A program made the translations under genes and the position numbers. From Tritrichomonas musculus (taxonomy: Eukaryota > Parabasalia > Tritrichomonadida > Tritrichomonadidae), in NCBI GenBank assembly GCA_039105265.1, contig JAPFFF010000045.1, positions 713,577 through 777,576 of the forward strand: 64,000 nucleotides of DNA, in the 5' to 3' direction. Positions within the stretch are counted from its first letter, which is position 1, and each line of letters begins with the position of its first letter. The notes beneath the pieces are model-generated. The model was given only the letters and a program-made list of their open reading frames with translations, was not told the DNA's origin and did not search any database. Positions 1 to 11,061 of this stretch are shown here, piece after piece.

Positions 1-1198
1 TCTGCATCAAAAGCATCATTTAACAAGATTGGAAAGTGCCTCACAGCTTAATGAAGCAAATGATATTTTCTATATCATTAGAATGCTTCAAATTTTGAAT
101 ATAGTTTGATCATAAGCAATGATTACGAGTACTTTATAATTTATACATAAAATATCATTCTTTATGATTTGAATAATATCTAAATATATGTTTTTATTAA
201 ATAATTCTTTGAAATTCTTGTTAACTAAATTTTCTCTATCAATTTATATTTCGAAAGGAATTTATGATTTTAATTAAATTTTTTATTTGAAATGATCGAA
301 ACTTATTGATATGATTTTACTTTTTGCACACACAAAAGCTTTTCGCAAAGAAGCTTTTTTTTTATAAAAAAAAAATATTCAAAAATAAACCTTTTTATAA
401 AAAAGTCACTTTTTTTTAAAAAACAAATTTTTTTCGAAAAAGTGTATGCTTTCAGATATAACTTATACACATCAAAATAAATATGTTTTATAAATATAAT
501 TCTTTATTTTCAAAAAGGAAATCCCTTTTTCTCCGAGCTCTAATGATTTTGAATCTTTTTGATGTTATTTAAAAGGTTTGGTTCTAGCGAATCAATATGA
601 TGAATATTGGAAAGCGTTTCATAAATAAATTGCATTTGATTATTCATTTTTGTTTAGCCGCTGATGTCGGTTTTCTCTATTTTTCTTTATGATCTTAAAA
701 ACTCAAAATTAGAAAATTTTTGTTTTTTATTATGCATTAATTTATTTAAAACATATATTTTATATAAATTTTGTTGTTTTTCCTTGAAAAATAAAGATAA
801 ATCTAATTTTATATTTGAATGATTATTCAAAACTCAAAGGGTGTTGTAAATAATTTGAATTGAAAAAACAAAATAGAAATATCTTATTATAAATATATTT
901 ATTATTATCGAAATAATGTATTTATATTCATATACATATTAATTAATATTTAAAAATAAATTATAATAATTAATTCTAATATTTTAACGAAGATATTTTA
1001 AAAAAATGCTTTCAATTCAATCTTGCTACGACTCTGATGAAGCGCTATGACATTTTTGAAAGAACGTTATATCTCGATACTAAATGTCAAATTGTCACAT
1101 AAGATTTAAAATTTTATATAGGGCCGGAAGTATCATAATTTTTATTTTATATAACATGCCATTTGTTTCTTATATAAAAAATTATAACTGATAGGAAA
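1..1198. other. AT-rich gene-free stretch
   Basis: No credible reading frame or RNA gene is seen. The sequence is A/T homopolymer-rich with short inverted A/T runs near 340-440. The last part leads into a short-period repeat built on the words CGTAACA and ATACAAAATTT that continues to about 1346. Confidence 0.6.
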
Positions 1199-1346
1199 TT
1201 TTACAATACTAATAAAATTTTCGTAACATATACAAAATTTTCGTAACACATACAAAATTTTCGTAACAGATACAAAATTTCGTTATAGATAAAAAATTTT
1301 GTTATAGATGATTTTTTTTTGTTTTAGATAAAAAAATTTCGTCACA
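1199..1346 (+). repeat. Left half of a dispersed repeat split by a transposon
   Basis: Short imperfect tandem words (TACAAAATTTTCGTAACA, then GTTATAGAT) match 6912-7024 almost base for base. The match stops exactly at a TA and resumes at 3431, so the repeat was interrupted by the element at 1349-3430. The uninterrupted copy at 6860-7135 gives the ancestral arrangement. Confidence 0.85.
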
Positions 1347-1348
1347 TA

Positions 1349-3430
1349 CCCATTATTTCTACATGCTAAGATACTTTTCCCGATTGAATAAATTAAAATT
1401 TTTTTCTCACAAATTTTCAATTATTTTTTTTTTACATTATTCAGAAATTTTTCAATATATATTCAAAAAATAATAAAAAGCTAACAAATAAACGACAATT
1501 CTTTTTTCCATTGAAATTTTTTCAAAAGAAATAAAAATATGTACGTTAAAATTGTATAAAATATCTATAAAAAAGAGTTTTTATATTTAAAAAAAAGTTT
1601 CTTGCAAAAATCAATTTTGAAATTAATTTCTCATTGAAAAGAAGATTTGTTTACTGATGTAATTTTTTTAGAAGATTTTTGAAATTGATTATTATTATTA
1701 ATATGTTTTATTAAAACAAAGTTTCAATGTGATGTTTATATATAAAAGATGTTAATGACAACATTACCATTTTGTTTTGATATGCTATTTCTGAAATTGG
1801 ATATTTCTCATATAGAAAATCATGTTTTAACCATTTAATATTTCAAAGAGAAATAGATTTTGAAAAACAAAAATGATATATTTATGATACTTGATGAATT
1901 CTTTCGAGGATTAAACAATAATGGAAAATGAAAATTTTAATTTAATTGGAAACTTGTTGATTATTAATTCAGTATAAAGATTTGGCTGATTTCAACGGTA
2001 AAATCATAATCACACGAATATGATGACCATTTTTGGTGATGATTTTTTGTACAGATGATTTTATTAAGATATTCAATTATTTATAATATTGATATTTAAC
2101 TTGTGTTAAATTTTGATATAACATTTAATATACTATATATATTATATAAATATAAAAGTAATTCTTAAATATTTACTATTTATTTATATATTTCAATTTT
2201 TTAAAAAATTTATATTTAAACTTTTTCTATGCTTTTTTGGTTTTTATTTAATTTATAGTTAATATTTGAATTGAGAATTGAAATATTTGTATATGTTTTC
2301 TAAAATTGAAATAATAAATGCAAATAATCATCATAAAATAGGTGAAAAAATTCAGAGATATCAGATATTTTTAAATTTAGTTTATTTTGCTATTTACTAT
2401 ATAAATTATTTAGTAAAATTACCCAAGCATATGCTTATCACATTGTGTGCATGTTTTATATTATTATGCATTCTAAAATTATTGAAAGATTTGGTAATTT
2501 ATTATTATAATTATGCATATATGTTCTATTCATATGTGTACCAGCGTTTCCTATTTATGCAAATAACTTTATAGAGAAATCTCTGTGAGAGCCGCGATAA
2601 TCTAATAGAATGATGAGGAGCAAATATCTCGTGTTCGTTGCGCTCTTGTTGTTGGCGAAGGTTCGAATTTGACAAGGACAAAAAAAAAAAAAGAATTTTA
2701 AAATGTCATAAAAGTGAATCTCTGTGAGAGTCGCGATAACCTAATAGAATGACGAAGAGTCAACATCTCGTGTTCTTTGCGCTCTTGTTGTTGGCGAAGG
2801 TTCGAATTTGACAAGAAAAAAAAAATTGAATTTGAAAATGTCATCAGAGTGAATCTCTGTGAGAGCCGCAATAATCTAATAGAATGACGAGGAGTCAATA
2901 TCTTGCTAATATTTGCCGCTGCATCCTTTTTGAAGAGTGTTTATTAACATTTAAAAAATAAGTTGGTCGATCTATTGTAAACGTTCTCTTTAAAATAAAA
3001 AAAAGTTATCTATAATTCCTCATAGTAATTACATTTTATAATTTAATATTTATATATATATTTAAAAATTAATATTATATTTATTAAAATTAAACAGATA
3101 AAAAAATTATTTATAGCAGGAACATTGGTATTATATTTCAATATAAATCAAATATAAAAAAGCAAATATATTTGATTTTTTAAAATAATTTTTTATTATA
3201 TAAAAGAATTAAGAAACATCTTTATTTGAAATACCAAAAAAATAATTTATTATATAAATTAATTGTATTCAAATGGAAATATCAAGAAAGTTTAAAATAT
3301 GAATTTGAGTTTATTAACAATTCCTTATTTTCTGTTTATGACAATTCTTTTTGAATACATATTTCAAAATAAAGAGAAAATTGAATACTATTCAATCGGG
3401 AAAAGTATCTTAGCATGTAGAAATAATGGG
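1349..3430. mobile_element. Tc1/mariner-type element, non-autonomous, 2082 bp
   Basis: Perfect 42-bp terminal inverted repeats lie at 1349-1390 and 3389-3430, each beginning CCCATTATTTCTACATGC at the outer edge. TA dinucleotides at 1347-1348 and 3431-3432 are the target duplication. The paralogous repeat at 7017-7032 reads GTCACATATACTATTT with one TA and no insert, which is the empty site. Inside there is only AT-rich DNA, a doubtful 98-codon frame at 2278-2574 that starts on TTG, and a three-copy tandem repeat at 2581-2920. No DDE/D transposase is visible, so it probably moved with an enzyme supplied elsewhere. The identical ends suggest a fairly recent insertion. TA target choice is the known habit of Tc1/mariner; family assignment below that level is not possible from the ends alone. 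Confidence 0.9.
2581..2920. repeat. Three-copy ~137-bp tandem repeat inside the mariner-type element
   Basis: Units start near 2581, 2720 and 2855 with CTCTGTGAGAG, have a poly-A run near their ends and are more GC-rich than their surroundings. The third copy is truncated. Each of the first two copies contains GGTTCGAAT, which resembles an RNA polymerase III B box, but I could not fold a convincing tRNA. A small minus-strand frame at 2698-2898 is only a by-product of the repeat. Confidence 0.75.
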
Positions 3431-3535
3431 TATACTATTTTTTTGTTACAAATACCAATTATTGGTTATTAATAAATGATTTTTGTATCAATAACATATT
3501 TTTTGTTATTGATATAAAATTTTGTTTTTTAGGAG
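3431..3535 (+). repeat. Right half of the split dispersed repeat
   Basis: The sequence from TATACTATTTTTTTGTTAC onward matches 7023-7125 and completes the repeat whose left half ends at 1346. After about 3535 the two copies diverge into unrelated sequence; here the downstream DNA is a run of TTTTTTCGAAAAAA-type inverted words to about 3690. Confidence 0.85.
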
Positions 3536-3694
3536 TTTTTCGAAAAAAAAAGTTTTTTCGAAAAAAATACAATTTTTCAGAAAAAAGTTGATTTTTTGGA
3601 AACATTTTTGTGAATTTATTTGGCCGTACGATCAAAAATCATTCAAAACGTTTTCCGAAAAATCTACTTTTTTCGGAAAAACTTTATTTTTTAA

Positions 3695-3934
3695 GGTACA
3701 AATCCAGTACGTTACGTAACCGCCATTTTTTTTGACACTTTATAAGAAAAAATCGACATGTTATATAAAAAATCGAATATCTGACTATTTTTTACATAAC
3801 ATGTCATTGAATTAAGAAAAATGTAAAATAAATGTCAAAAACACACCTTGTCAATTTAAACTTTTTCAAAGACCCCCATCTATTCAAATAATAAACGTTC
3901 TCACTTACAAAAAATAACGTACTGGATTTGTACC
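3695..3934. mobile_element. TTAA-flanked MITE, copy A (240 bp)
   Basis: The ends are inverted repeats: GGTACAAATCCAGTACGTTA at the left and its complement at the right end. TTAA lies on both sides (3691-3694 and 3935-3938). Internal landmarks such as TTTTTTTGACACTTTAT and ACATGTTATATAAAAAA recur in the copies at 15235-15472 and 15477-15710. A TTAA duplication is typical of piggyBac-type elements; a TA target with AGGTAC ends would look the same in these flanks. No coding capacity. Confidence 0.85.
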
Positions 3935-3938
3935 TTAA

Positions 3939-6244
3939 GCAAAAAGTATTTTTTTCGAAAAACCCCTTTTATAAGAAGTAAATTAACGTCTTTTTAAAAC
4001 TCTAATCTCATTTTTTCGTTTCAGCATTGGATTATATACATTCAAATCAATAAATATTATTAAATTTCTTTGTATAATCATTTTATGAATGCCTCTTTCT
4101 ATATATTATCTATTTTATCATTAATATTTCATTCAATGTTTTCAATTATTACAAAAAACAAAAGTGATATAAAAATAAGAGCAATTGTTCAGCCAATTTT
4201 TAGAATAAATAGCTTTTTATGATATGACACGCTAACATATATAATATTCTAATATATTCAATACTTTATGCATTAGAAATAAGTTGATTATAATTTTCTA
4301 AATCGATACGATTAATAAAATGCATTATAATTTTTAATTCGTACTTAGTTATATAACATATTTTTTTTAAAAATATGAGTTGAATTAACGTCTTTGATTC
4401 AGATTAAGTGAAACAAGTTTTGAAGATTCAGATTAAGTGAAACAAGTTTCTTGCCTGTAGAGATTGCAAAAAGCATACTTTTTTGAAAAAATAAAGTAAA
4501 AATTTTTTTTTCTAATATCTTGATATTTTTACTCATTTTTAAACATATACCAGATATTTAGAAAATGATTTTTCAGCTAAAAAATAGAATATTTAAAAAT
4601 GGAATTCCAAATCCTTAAAATTAACAATTGTTTAGAATTCTCACAGGATTTATTTTTCAAAGAATATTTGTCCATCCCAGAACTTTTTCTATTTATTTAA
4701 CCAAATATGCAATCAAAAGAAACTCAAAAAACATATTGGTTTTCTATTTTTTTTATTTTTGAAGAATCAAAAGAAAAAAAATTTTTTAATTTTTATTATC
4801 TAGTTCAGTTTTTTTATTTTAACCTAAATATTTTTTCTTATAATTTGTTTTATTTAACAAGATAAAAGGAAAAAAAATATATAATTATTTCTGAAAAAAT
4901 ATTTTTCAGTTAATTTCATTATTAAATTCTTTTATATTTGAAATACTTTAAAATAAATATTAAAGTTGATTTAAACATAATTGAAATGTTTATCGATTAT
5001 CGAAAAAATACTTAAAGCATTGAAAAAATAAACTATATTGAAAAGTTAAATAAAAATAAAACCCCATATATGTAAATTTTATTAATTAAATTACTATTAA
5101 TATTTATTTTAAATAGTATTAATCTTTTAGAATTGAATTTATATATTATATTAATAGTTTCTCAATTTAATCGAAAAGAAATGAAAAAGATATTTAAAAA
5201 AAAATGTATTTTTATTTTCGAAATTTGAATACTAAACAAAATTTATCATTATTAAGAAATTTCATCAAAATTGTTCAATTTGAGCAAAAAATTTCTCAAT
5301 TAGGATTCTATTTTTCCATATCAAAATGGTATCACGGTATGCTACATTGATTGACAATCAAAATATATAGGCTTTACTCAAGAAAATCCAAAAAATGCAA
5401 TCATATTTCTTTTTCTGATTCATTTATTAAAATTCCTGATATAACGAATTATTAGCGACATATTAACTAGTATGATCATACCTTTTCTAAATGTTAAAAT
5501 TGCTTCTTTCTAGAAGATCCAACTACCTATATGAAAATAATTGAATTTTTTTCAATGGTACGATATTCCAATATCATTTTCCAAATGAATATTTTATATT
5601 TATTTTCATAAATTATGTACATTAATTGGAAATCTTCGGGATTTTATATATTTTCAATATTGGTTCAATAAAATCAACAGATAAAAAAAATATGTCTTAA
5701 ATTGTCGATAAAAAGTTCTCTTAATTTCATGTATGACAGTGATAGACCTACAAAACTACATTCACTTTTATATATAATTAATGCATATTTTGAATATAAA
5801 CTTTTTATTAGTAAATACTTATTCATTACATGATCCAAATATCTGATTTTTTCACTTTTTTATGCAATCATTTTCTAACCAATTTATTGGTATGATCAAA
5901 AAATCTCGATGATTTCACGTTCATTAAAACATAATACACAACTAAAAATTCATTAGAAAATCCTGTGGGATTTGTTTTTTTGGGATTGATATAAGAGGAG
6001 CTTTGAAAATATTGAATACCTATAGAAATAAATTCAATGCATATTCAATACTTTCTGTGCAAAGTCAATTTTTTCAATTAAATTTAAATCCAATTGAAAA
6101 AATTTGGATTTAAATGATGAGATTTGCCAATACTTTCTGTGCAAATTCAACTTTATCCTTAAACTTCACAAATATAATAAATATAAATATCTTGGAAATA
6201 TATAAATAAAATCCTAAAATATACTTTTAAATATTTATTATTAT
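3939..6244. other. AT-rich gene-free stretch
   Basis: No credible gene is seen on either strand. Minor structure: a short tandem duplication near 4395-4450 built on GATTCAGATTAAGTGAAAC, and near 6045-6160 two direct copies of CAATACTTTCTGTGCAAA flanking an inverted repeat of ATTTAAATCCAA. Confidence 0.6.
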
Positions 6245-6767
6245 CTAGGCTTTAAATACTGGTCATTTTGATCTCAAAATGACCAGTTAAACCTCTTTTT
6301 ATTTAATTTTAATGACCAGTAATCGAAAATGTCCAATTATAATTTTTTTGAAATGAAACTTGAACAAAAATTTTTTTAATTTTCTTGACGGTTAGAAGGT
6401 CAATAATTCTCGAATACAATCAATAATTGAATCAATTTTTTATATCACATTACAGCAAATAAAAAAAAAAAAAAAAAAAAAAACTTTTTCAATGTTCAAC
6501 TTTTTGAAAAAAGATATAGATTTAAATTCTTGACTTTTTGATAGGAGATCGTTTTTTCAAATATCTTCTTTTTTATATGCAAAACGAGAATGACCAGTAT
6601 CAAAAAAATTGCAATATCCATCATTTAAATTTTCAACTTTTTGATAATAGACCGTTTTTTCAAAAAATCCAAAATGACCAGTCATAACGAGATGTCAGCC
6701 TAATTTAACTCAAAAAGTATATGTGGCCAAAAAAGTGGCATGACCACTCCGACCATTTAAAGCCTAG
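6245..6767. mobile_element. 523-bp inverted-repeat element with repeated AATGACCAGT words
   Basis: The ends are CTAGGCTTTAAAT and its complement. ATTATTAT flanks both sides, which would be an 8-bp target duplication but lies in simple sequence. Just inside the left end, 6258-6287 is a perfect hairpin with 14-bp arms (ACTGGTCATTTTGA, TC loop). The word AATGACCAGT or a close form recurs near 6280, 6312, 6591 and 6672, and a weaker form near 6740. An A run at 6459-6482 sits in the middle. No coding capacity. The superfamily is uncertain; the 8-bp duplication would suit hAT. Confidence 0.7.
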
Positions 6768-6859
6768 ATTATTATTATATATATAAATTAATAATTGAGT
6801 AAAATATAAATTATCATACAAATGGGAGTGTATTTACCTTTACTATAACAAGAAATTTG

Positions 6860-7135
6860 TATTAAATACAAAAATTTTGTAAACAATACAAATATTTCGT
6901 ATTAAAAACCAAATTTTCGTAACACATACAAAATTTTCGTAACAGATACAAAATTTCGTTATAGATAAAAAAATTTTGTTATAGATGATTTTTTTTTGTT
7001 TTAGATAAAAAAATTTCGTCACATATACTATTTTTTTGTTACAAATACTAATTATTGGTTATTAATAAATGATTTTTGTATCAATAACATATTTTTTGTT
7101 ATTGATATAAAATTTTATTATAGAAAATTAAAATG
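6860..7135 (+). repeat. Uninterrupted copy of the split repeat (empty mariner site)
   Basis: This copy runs continuously through the point where the copy at 1199-3535 carries the 2082-bp insertion. The junction at 7017-7032 has a single TA. It is followed at 7130-7151 by a 22-bp word containing GATGACATATTGGGCCC that returns at 7765-7786. Confidence 0.85.
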
Positions 7136-7250
7136 ATGACATATTGGGCCCTTAAAAAAAAGCATTCTGAAAAAATCGAGTGATTGTAAAATAACTAAAT
7201 CTCTTATTAGTTCTCAAGAAACTTGTACTTTTTTTACATAATCCTCAGCT

Positions 7251-7726
7251 AGACTTGTTATTCTCCGATTATCGAGATCGATAATTGATTGACTTTTTGA
7301 TATCGATACATAAATATGCACAGATTCTCGAGATCGATTTCAGAGATCGAGAATTTTTTTTCTCAGCTTTTGATATCAGAATTTTCAATTAAACTTTTTG
7401 ATAAATATATGATCGTATTTAAATCTCAAATATTTCATAAAAAAGAATGTATTTTTCTGATTTTTATCTTAAAATAAACATCAATACATTCTATTATTTA
7501 TTTTTAGATATAATAAAATCACAAATGCCAATTATAAAAAAAGATAAATCTGTTTGAGATCTCGAGATCTCGGTAATTGATATCAAGTTTACAATTATTT
7601 TTATATCACATTTCATACCTGATATCTTGATAATCGATAATCTCGATATCAGATTTTAAAACTGATAATCGAGTATCAGATGAAAAAAGTGACGTTTTTG
7701 ATATCGATTCTCAAAATAACAAGTCT
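7251..7726. mobile_element. AGACTTG-ended MITE, copy 1 (476 bp)
   Basis: Inverted ends AGACTTGTTATT and its complement (right end AATAACAAGTCT) enclose a sequence full of ATCGAT/GATATC words such as TTTTTGATATCGAT. The same ends and internal words occur at 18201-18706 and, truncated, at 26045. No target duplication is visible here. A 22-bp direct repeat lies about 100 bp outside on the left and 39 bp outside on the right. Confidence 0.75.
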
Positions 7727-7786
7727 AAATAAAATCTGAAACATCTTTTCAAACACAAACTTGCAAAATGATGACATATTGGGCCC

Positions 7787-8239
7787 ATAATTAAAAACAT
7801 ATAAAACGATGTAAACTTTTTAAATGGTTTATATTTTCAAAAAGTTATATAGGGTTTTTATTTTTTGAATATTGAATTTACAAAGATAAATAAAATATGT
7901 ATTTCTGATGAGAATGAACATTTCATTTTATTTGATATTATGGTTTTTAATAATTGAGTCTTTTTCTAAAACATTCTAAACAATATGACTTGATATTTTG
8001 ATAATCTTTGATATTAAAGAAAAATTTAGAATAGCTCTATATTTATGTCTCTATTTTTTGATATTTCAACTTTATCGAGTTCATTATGACTCAGTCCTTA
8101 AATATTATTTTAAAATCATTGATCATAACATTATCTTTAATAATAAACTATAAGAATTGTTCACATATACTAATCACAAGTCTTTTAATGCTTATAAACT
8201 TTATATTAAACCAAAAAAGTTAAATATTTGAAATAAAAA
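7787..8239. other. AT-rich gene-free stretch
   Basis: Nothing recognisable beyond A/T-rich sequence. It separates the AGACTTG element from the decayed F5/8 type C gene. Confidence 0.5.
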
Positions 8240-8943
8240 TTATTTAATTCGTGAAAAAAAAAAAAAAAAATATTGATGATAATAATTGCAAAAAAATACA
8301 ATAGATCTCAATTCCAAATAATTATCATTCGCAGAACTTTTCCCTGTCATTCTAATTCTAATATATCTGAAAATAAGTACGGCTAATTGCATATTTTGAA
8401 CAGTAAATGTGCAAACTTTATATTCTCCAGCAAGACTTTTATCATCATAATGGGAATCAATTAACATTCAATTATAATTATCGTTTGAACCTTCTATTAC
8501 CCAAGATGTAAGATAAGAAGGATTAACATTCTTAGATGATTTAATTGAATATCAAAAAACACTAGCCACGTAGTCTTTGAAATCAAAACAAATGTAGGAA
8601 TTAGGAGCATTTTCAGAATCATAAATTAAATCACAGATATCACTCTAATTAACAAGACATGAAAAACTTGCAGTTTTATATTCACCTTTATGCTTAAGTA
8701 TGTTACCAGATATTTCAATAATTCCTTTATCGTTGATATTTGATTCCTTTTTGTGAGTTCTGAAAAAATTCCATCAAAAGCATTAATCCCATCATAAACC
8801 TTTTGGAAAATAAAATTATTAGCAGTGAAATTATATGGCAGAAACGGGGGCGCGTACTTGTGGTTGCGAAACAACTTGAACTTCTGTATATCCTTCGTTT
8901 CTCCCAAACAACTTATGTTTTTTAAATTAACGTTTTTTATCAC
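8240..8943 (-). pseudogene. Decayed F5/8 type C (discoidin-like) domain gene
   Basis: Reading right to left, a first open piece (8943-8626) contains FLPYNFTANNFIFQ and FDGIFSELTKRN, the lead-in of trichomonad proteins that end in an F5/8 type C galactose-binding-like domain. The domain continues through NSYICFDFKDYVAS and TSWVIEGSNDN and finishes in a second open piece (8467-8240) with YKVCTFTVQN and FRYIRIRMTGKSSANDNYLE. The middle carries in-frame stops, including TGA where a Trp would normally follow EGSNDN. No ATG-led N-terminal half (usually BTB-like in this family) is present. The 3' end runs into an A/T homopolymer. Family identity rests on these motifs. It is a host-gene relic. Confidence 0.7.
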
Positions 8944-9163
8944 TTTTTCAAATTATTAAGTGACTACATACAAAAAGTTTAAAATTTTACATTATAATTT
9001 ACCAAGAAACCAAATTATTTTGGCGTTATCCTATATTTATCTGAGATAATCTTTATAAAAATGTGTCAATTATCATATAATTTGGAGAACATAAGGAAAT
9101 ATGGTAATCACAGAAAGCTTTTTTGCGCCTGATTCAAATTATCTTAATTATTCAGCTTCATAT

Positions 9164-9350
9164 TTATTTATACTGTATTTCTTTATTTATATATGCATTT
9201 TTATATTCAATTGCACCTTTATAAACCGTTTTCCCTTGTATTTTGGCTAGGATACCAATTTTTTTCTCTTTAGGATATTCAACTGTAGATACATATAAAG
9301 GAATTACATCACCTGCTTTTAAATTGTTTCCTTGTATTTAACACTCAAAA
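9164..9350 (-). pseudogene. Unidentified gene 3' fragment
   Basis: About 57 codons read as protein-like sequence (LKAGDVIPLYVSTVEYP, then KKIGILAKIQGKTVYKGAIE) and end at a stop at 9164-9166. An in-frame TAA interrupts it at the upstream end (NFEC stop IQGNN) and no start is seen. The composition differs clearly from the AT-rich surroundings. It is probably the tail of a lost gene; I do not recognise the family. Lies between the F5/8 relic and the kinase at 9581. Confidence 0.4.
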
Positions 9351-9580
9351 TTTGATATGACAGAAAAAGTTTGTCTTCAATCTATATTTTAGACAATTTC
9401 AAAGAAACCTCAACTATAGATTAAATAATAAATAAAAAAAGTATATGAGATAAACTGTAAAATATTTATATATTTTTAAAAACCAAACAGAAAAAAATAA
9501 TATCAATTTATACCATCTTTCATCATGAAATAAAAAATATGCTTTTAAAACATTTAACAATGGACTATTTAACTAAGGCA

Positions 9581-10534
9581 TCACTGGAATTTCAACTTCT
9601 GTACAGATTGCTGAGTAATTGGATTGCAATATTTATGAACTGCATGGGATTTATGTAGTCTGTATAATCTAATCTTCTTTTTGTCAATTTTGGTTAAAAA
9701 AGGATGCTCAAGAAGATCAATCAAAGCAGGCCTTTTCTTAGGATCAATTTGAAAGATTTTTTCAATAAAGTCTTTAGCTTCTAAAGAAATTGGATTCACT
9801 TGAGGAAATCTGTAATCACAATTTTTTATTTTCTCTTCAATTGTATCTTGATCTGGTCCTTCAAATGGCAACCGACCAGTTAACATCAGAAAAGCTGAAA
9901 TACCTACAGCCCAAATATCCACCTCGAAACTATGTCCTTTAATTCCATCTTCATCAAGCATTTCTGGACTCATATATGCTGTTGTTCCACATACCATGTA
10001 ATTCTTTTGGTGTTTGTCTTTCATCAATGAAGATAATCCGAAATCAGAAATTTTGACTTTTCCATCAGAACCAATTATAAAATTCTCTAGCTTAATATCA
10101 TGATGAATAATTTTTCGATTATGGAGGTAAATGAGGCCGTTAATTACATCTTTCAAGATTTGGCGGGTTTCAGGCTCAGATAGATGTTTTGCTTTTCTTT
10201 TTAGCATGTATTCTAAAATAGTGTTACCAGGACAGTATTCCAAGACAATATATTGATGCGATTTATCGGAAAATGCGAGTTTGAAACGAACAATATTTGG
10301 ATGATCAAGATTCTTCTGTATTGCTATCTCATTCTTCATTTTCTCTAAGATGATTTGTCCCTTCTCGTTGTTATATTGCTTCGTAGAAATAATTTTCATT
10401 GCATAGATTTTGTGAGTATTTAAATGTAATACTTTCCGAACAACTCCATATGTGCCTTTACCTATTTTTTGGTGTATTTCAAATATATCACTTGTTCCAT
10501 TTTCACGTGCATATGTAATATGTGGATATGTCAT
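9581..10534 (-). CDS. Ser/Thr protein kinase (PLK/CAMK-like)
   Basis: Complete 317-residue kinase that is essentially only a catalytic domain. Visible: Gly loop GKGTYG (25-30), VAIK-type lysine in YAMKII (K47), catalytic loop HHDIKLEN (D146; the usual HRD Arg is His), DFG at 164-166, CGTTAYMSPE activation segment and the VDIWAVGISAFLMLTGRLPF helix. The insert LSEPETRQILKDVINGLIYL resembles polo-like kinases and other CAMK-side kinases, but no polo box follows; the tail after residue 290 is short and basic. It should phosphorylate Ser/Thr in the cytoplasm or nucleus. The His in place of the HRD Arg predicts activity less dependent on activation-loop phosphorylation. A TCATAT initiator-like motif lies just upstream of the ATG. 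Intact, unlike most kinase copies in this window. Confidence 0.9.
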   Translation of the reverse strand: MTYPHITYARENGTSDIFEIHQKIGKGTYGVVRKVLHLNTHKIYAMKIISTKQYNNEKGQIILEKMKNEIAIQKNLDHPNIVRFKLAFSDKSHQYIVLEYCPGNTILEYMLKRKAKHLSEPETRQILKDVINGLIYLHNRKIIHHDIKLENFIIGSDGKVKISDFGLSSLMKDKHQKNYMVCGTTAYMSPEMLDEDGIKGHSFEVDIWAVGISAFLMLTGRLPFEGPDQDTIEEKIKNCDYRFPQVNPISLEAKDFIEKIFQIDPKKRPALIDLLEHPFLTKIDKKKIRLYRLHKSHAVHKYCNPITQQSVQKLKFQ

Positions 10535-11060
10535 AATCTAATATGAATTTTTTGTGATTTTTCTTGATGAGATTTTATCATTTAAAATTCAATGCAATTC
10601 AATTTTACAATAAAAATCAGTTAAAATTATTTAAACGTTTAGCTTTTATTTGAAAGTTCTCAATTTTAACATACATTTTATAAAAATTATATTCAGGGTC
10701 AAATAATCATTATTTTGTATCTTCTTCTTTTTTCCTTAATCAGAAATGAAAGCTATTTTATATGTTATAAATATTCTTATCAATTTTTGAATACTAAAAA
10801 AAAAAACGAGTATATAAATAAGGTGGCTTATCTTTACAATAAAATAAAATAATGAAAATTTTTTCGATTATTTTTAAATTAATTGTTTATGAATAATAAT
10901 TTGTATTTTTAGATCTTTAAACTATTTGAATAATTAATACCATTTATAAATTTTAAAAAAAATATGAAACAAATAATTCTTTATTAGGTAACTTCATTTG
11001 GAATATCCGATATATCCGGTGTTTTTTTAAATTGATTTTATTCATCTTGATGATTTCTGT
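10535..11060. other. AT-rich intergenic stretch
   Basis: No gene recognised. It includes the upstream region of the kinase at 9581-10534 (minus strand). Confidence 0.5.
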
Positions 11061-11061
11061 G

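Noticed and set aside
2278-2574. 98-codon frame as a transposase remnant
   Set aside because: Starts with TTG, has AT-driven composition and no DDE/D or HTH motif.
2581-2920. tRNA genes in the tandem repeat
   Set aside because: A B-box-like GGTTCGAAT is present, but acceptor and T stems do not pair.
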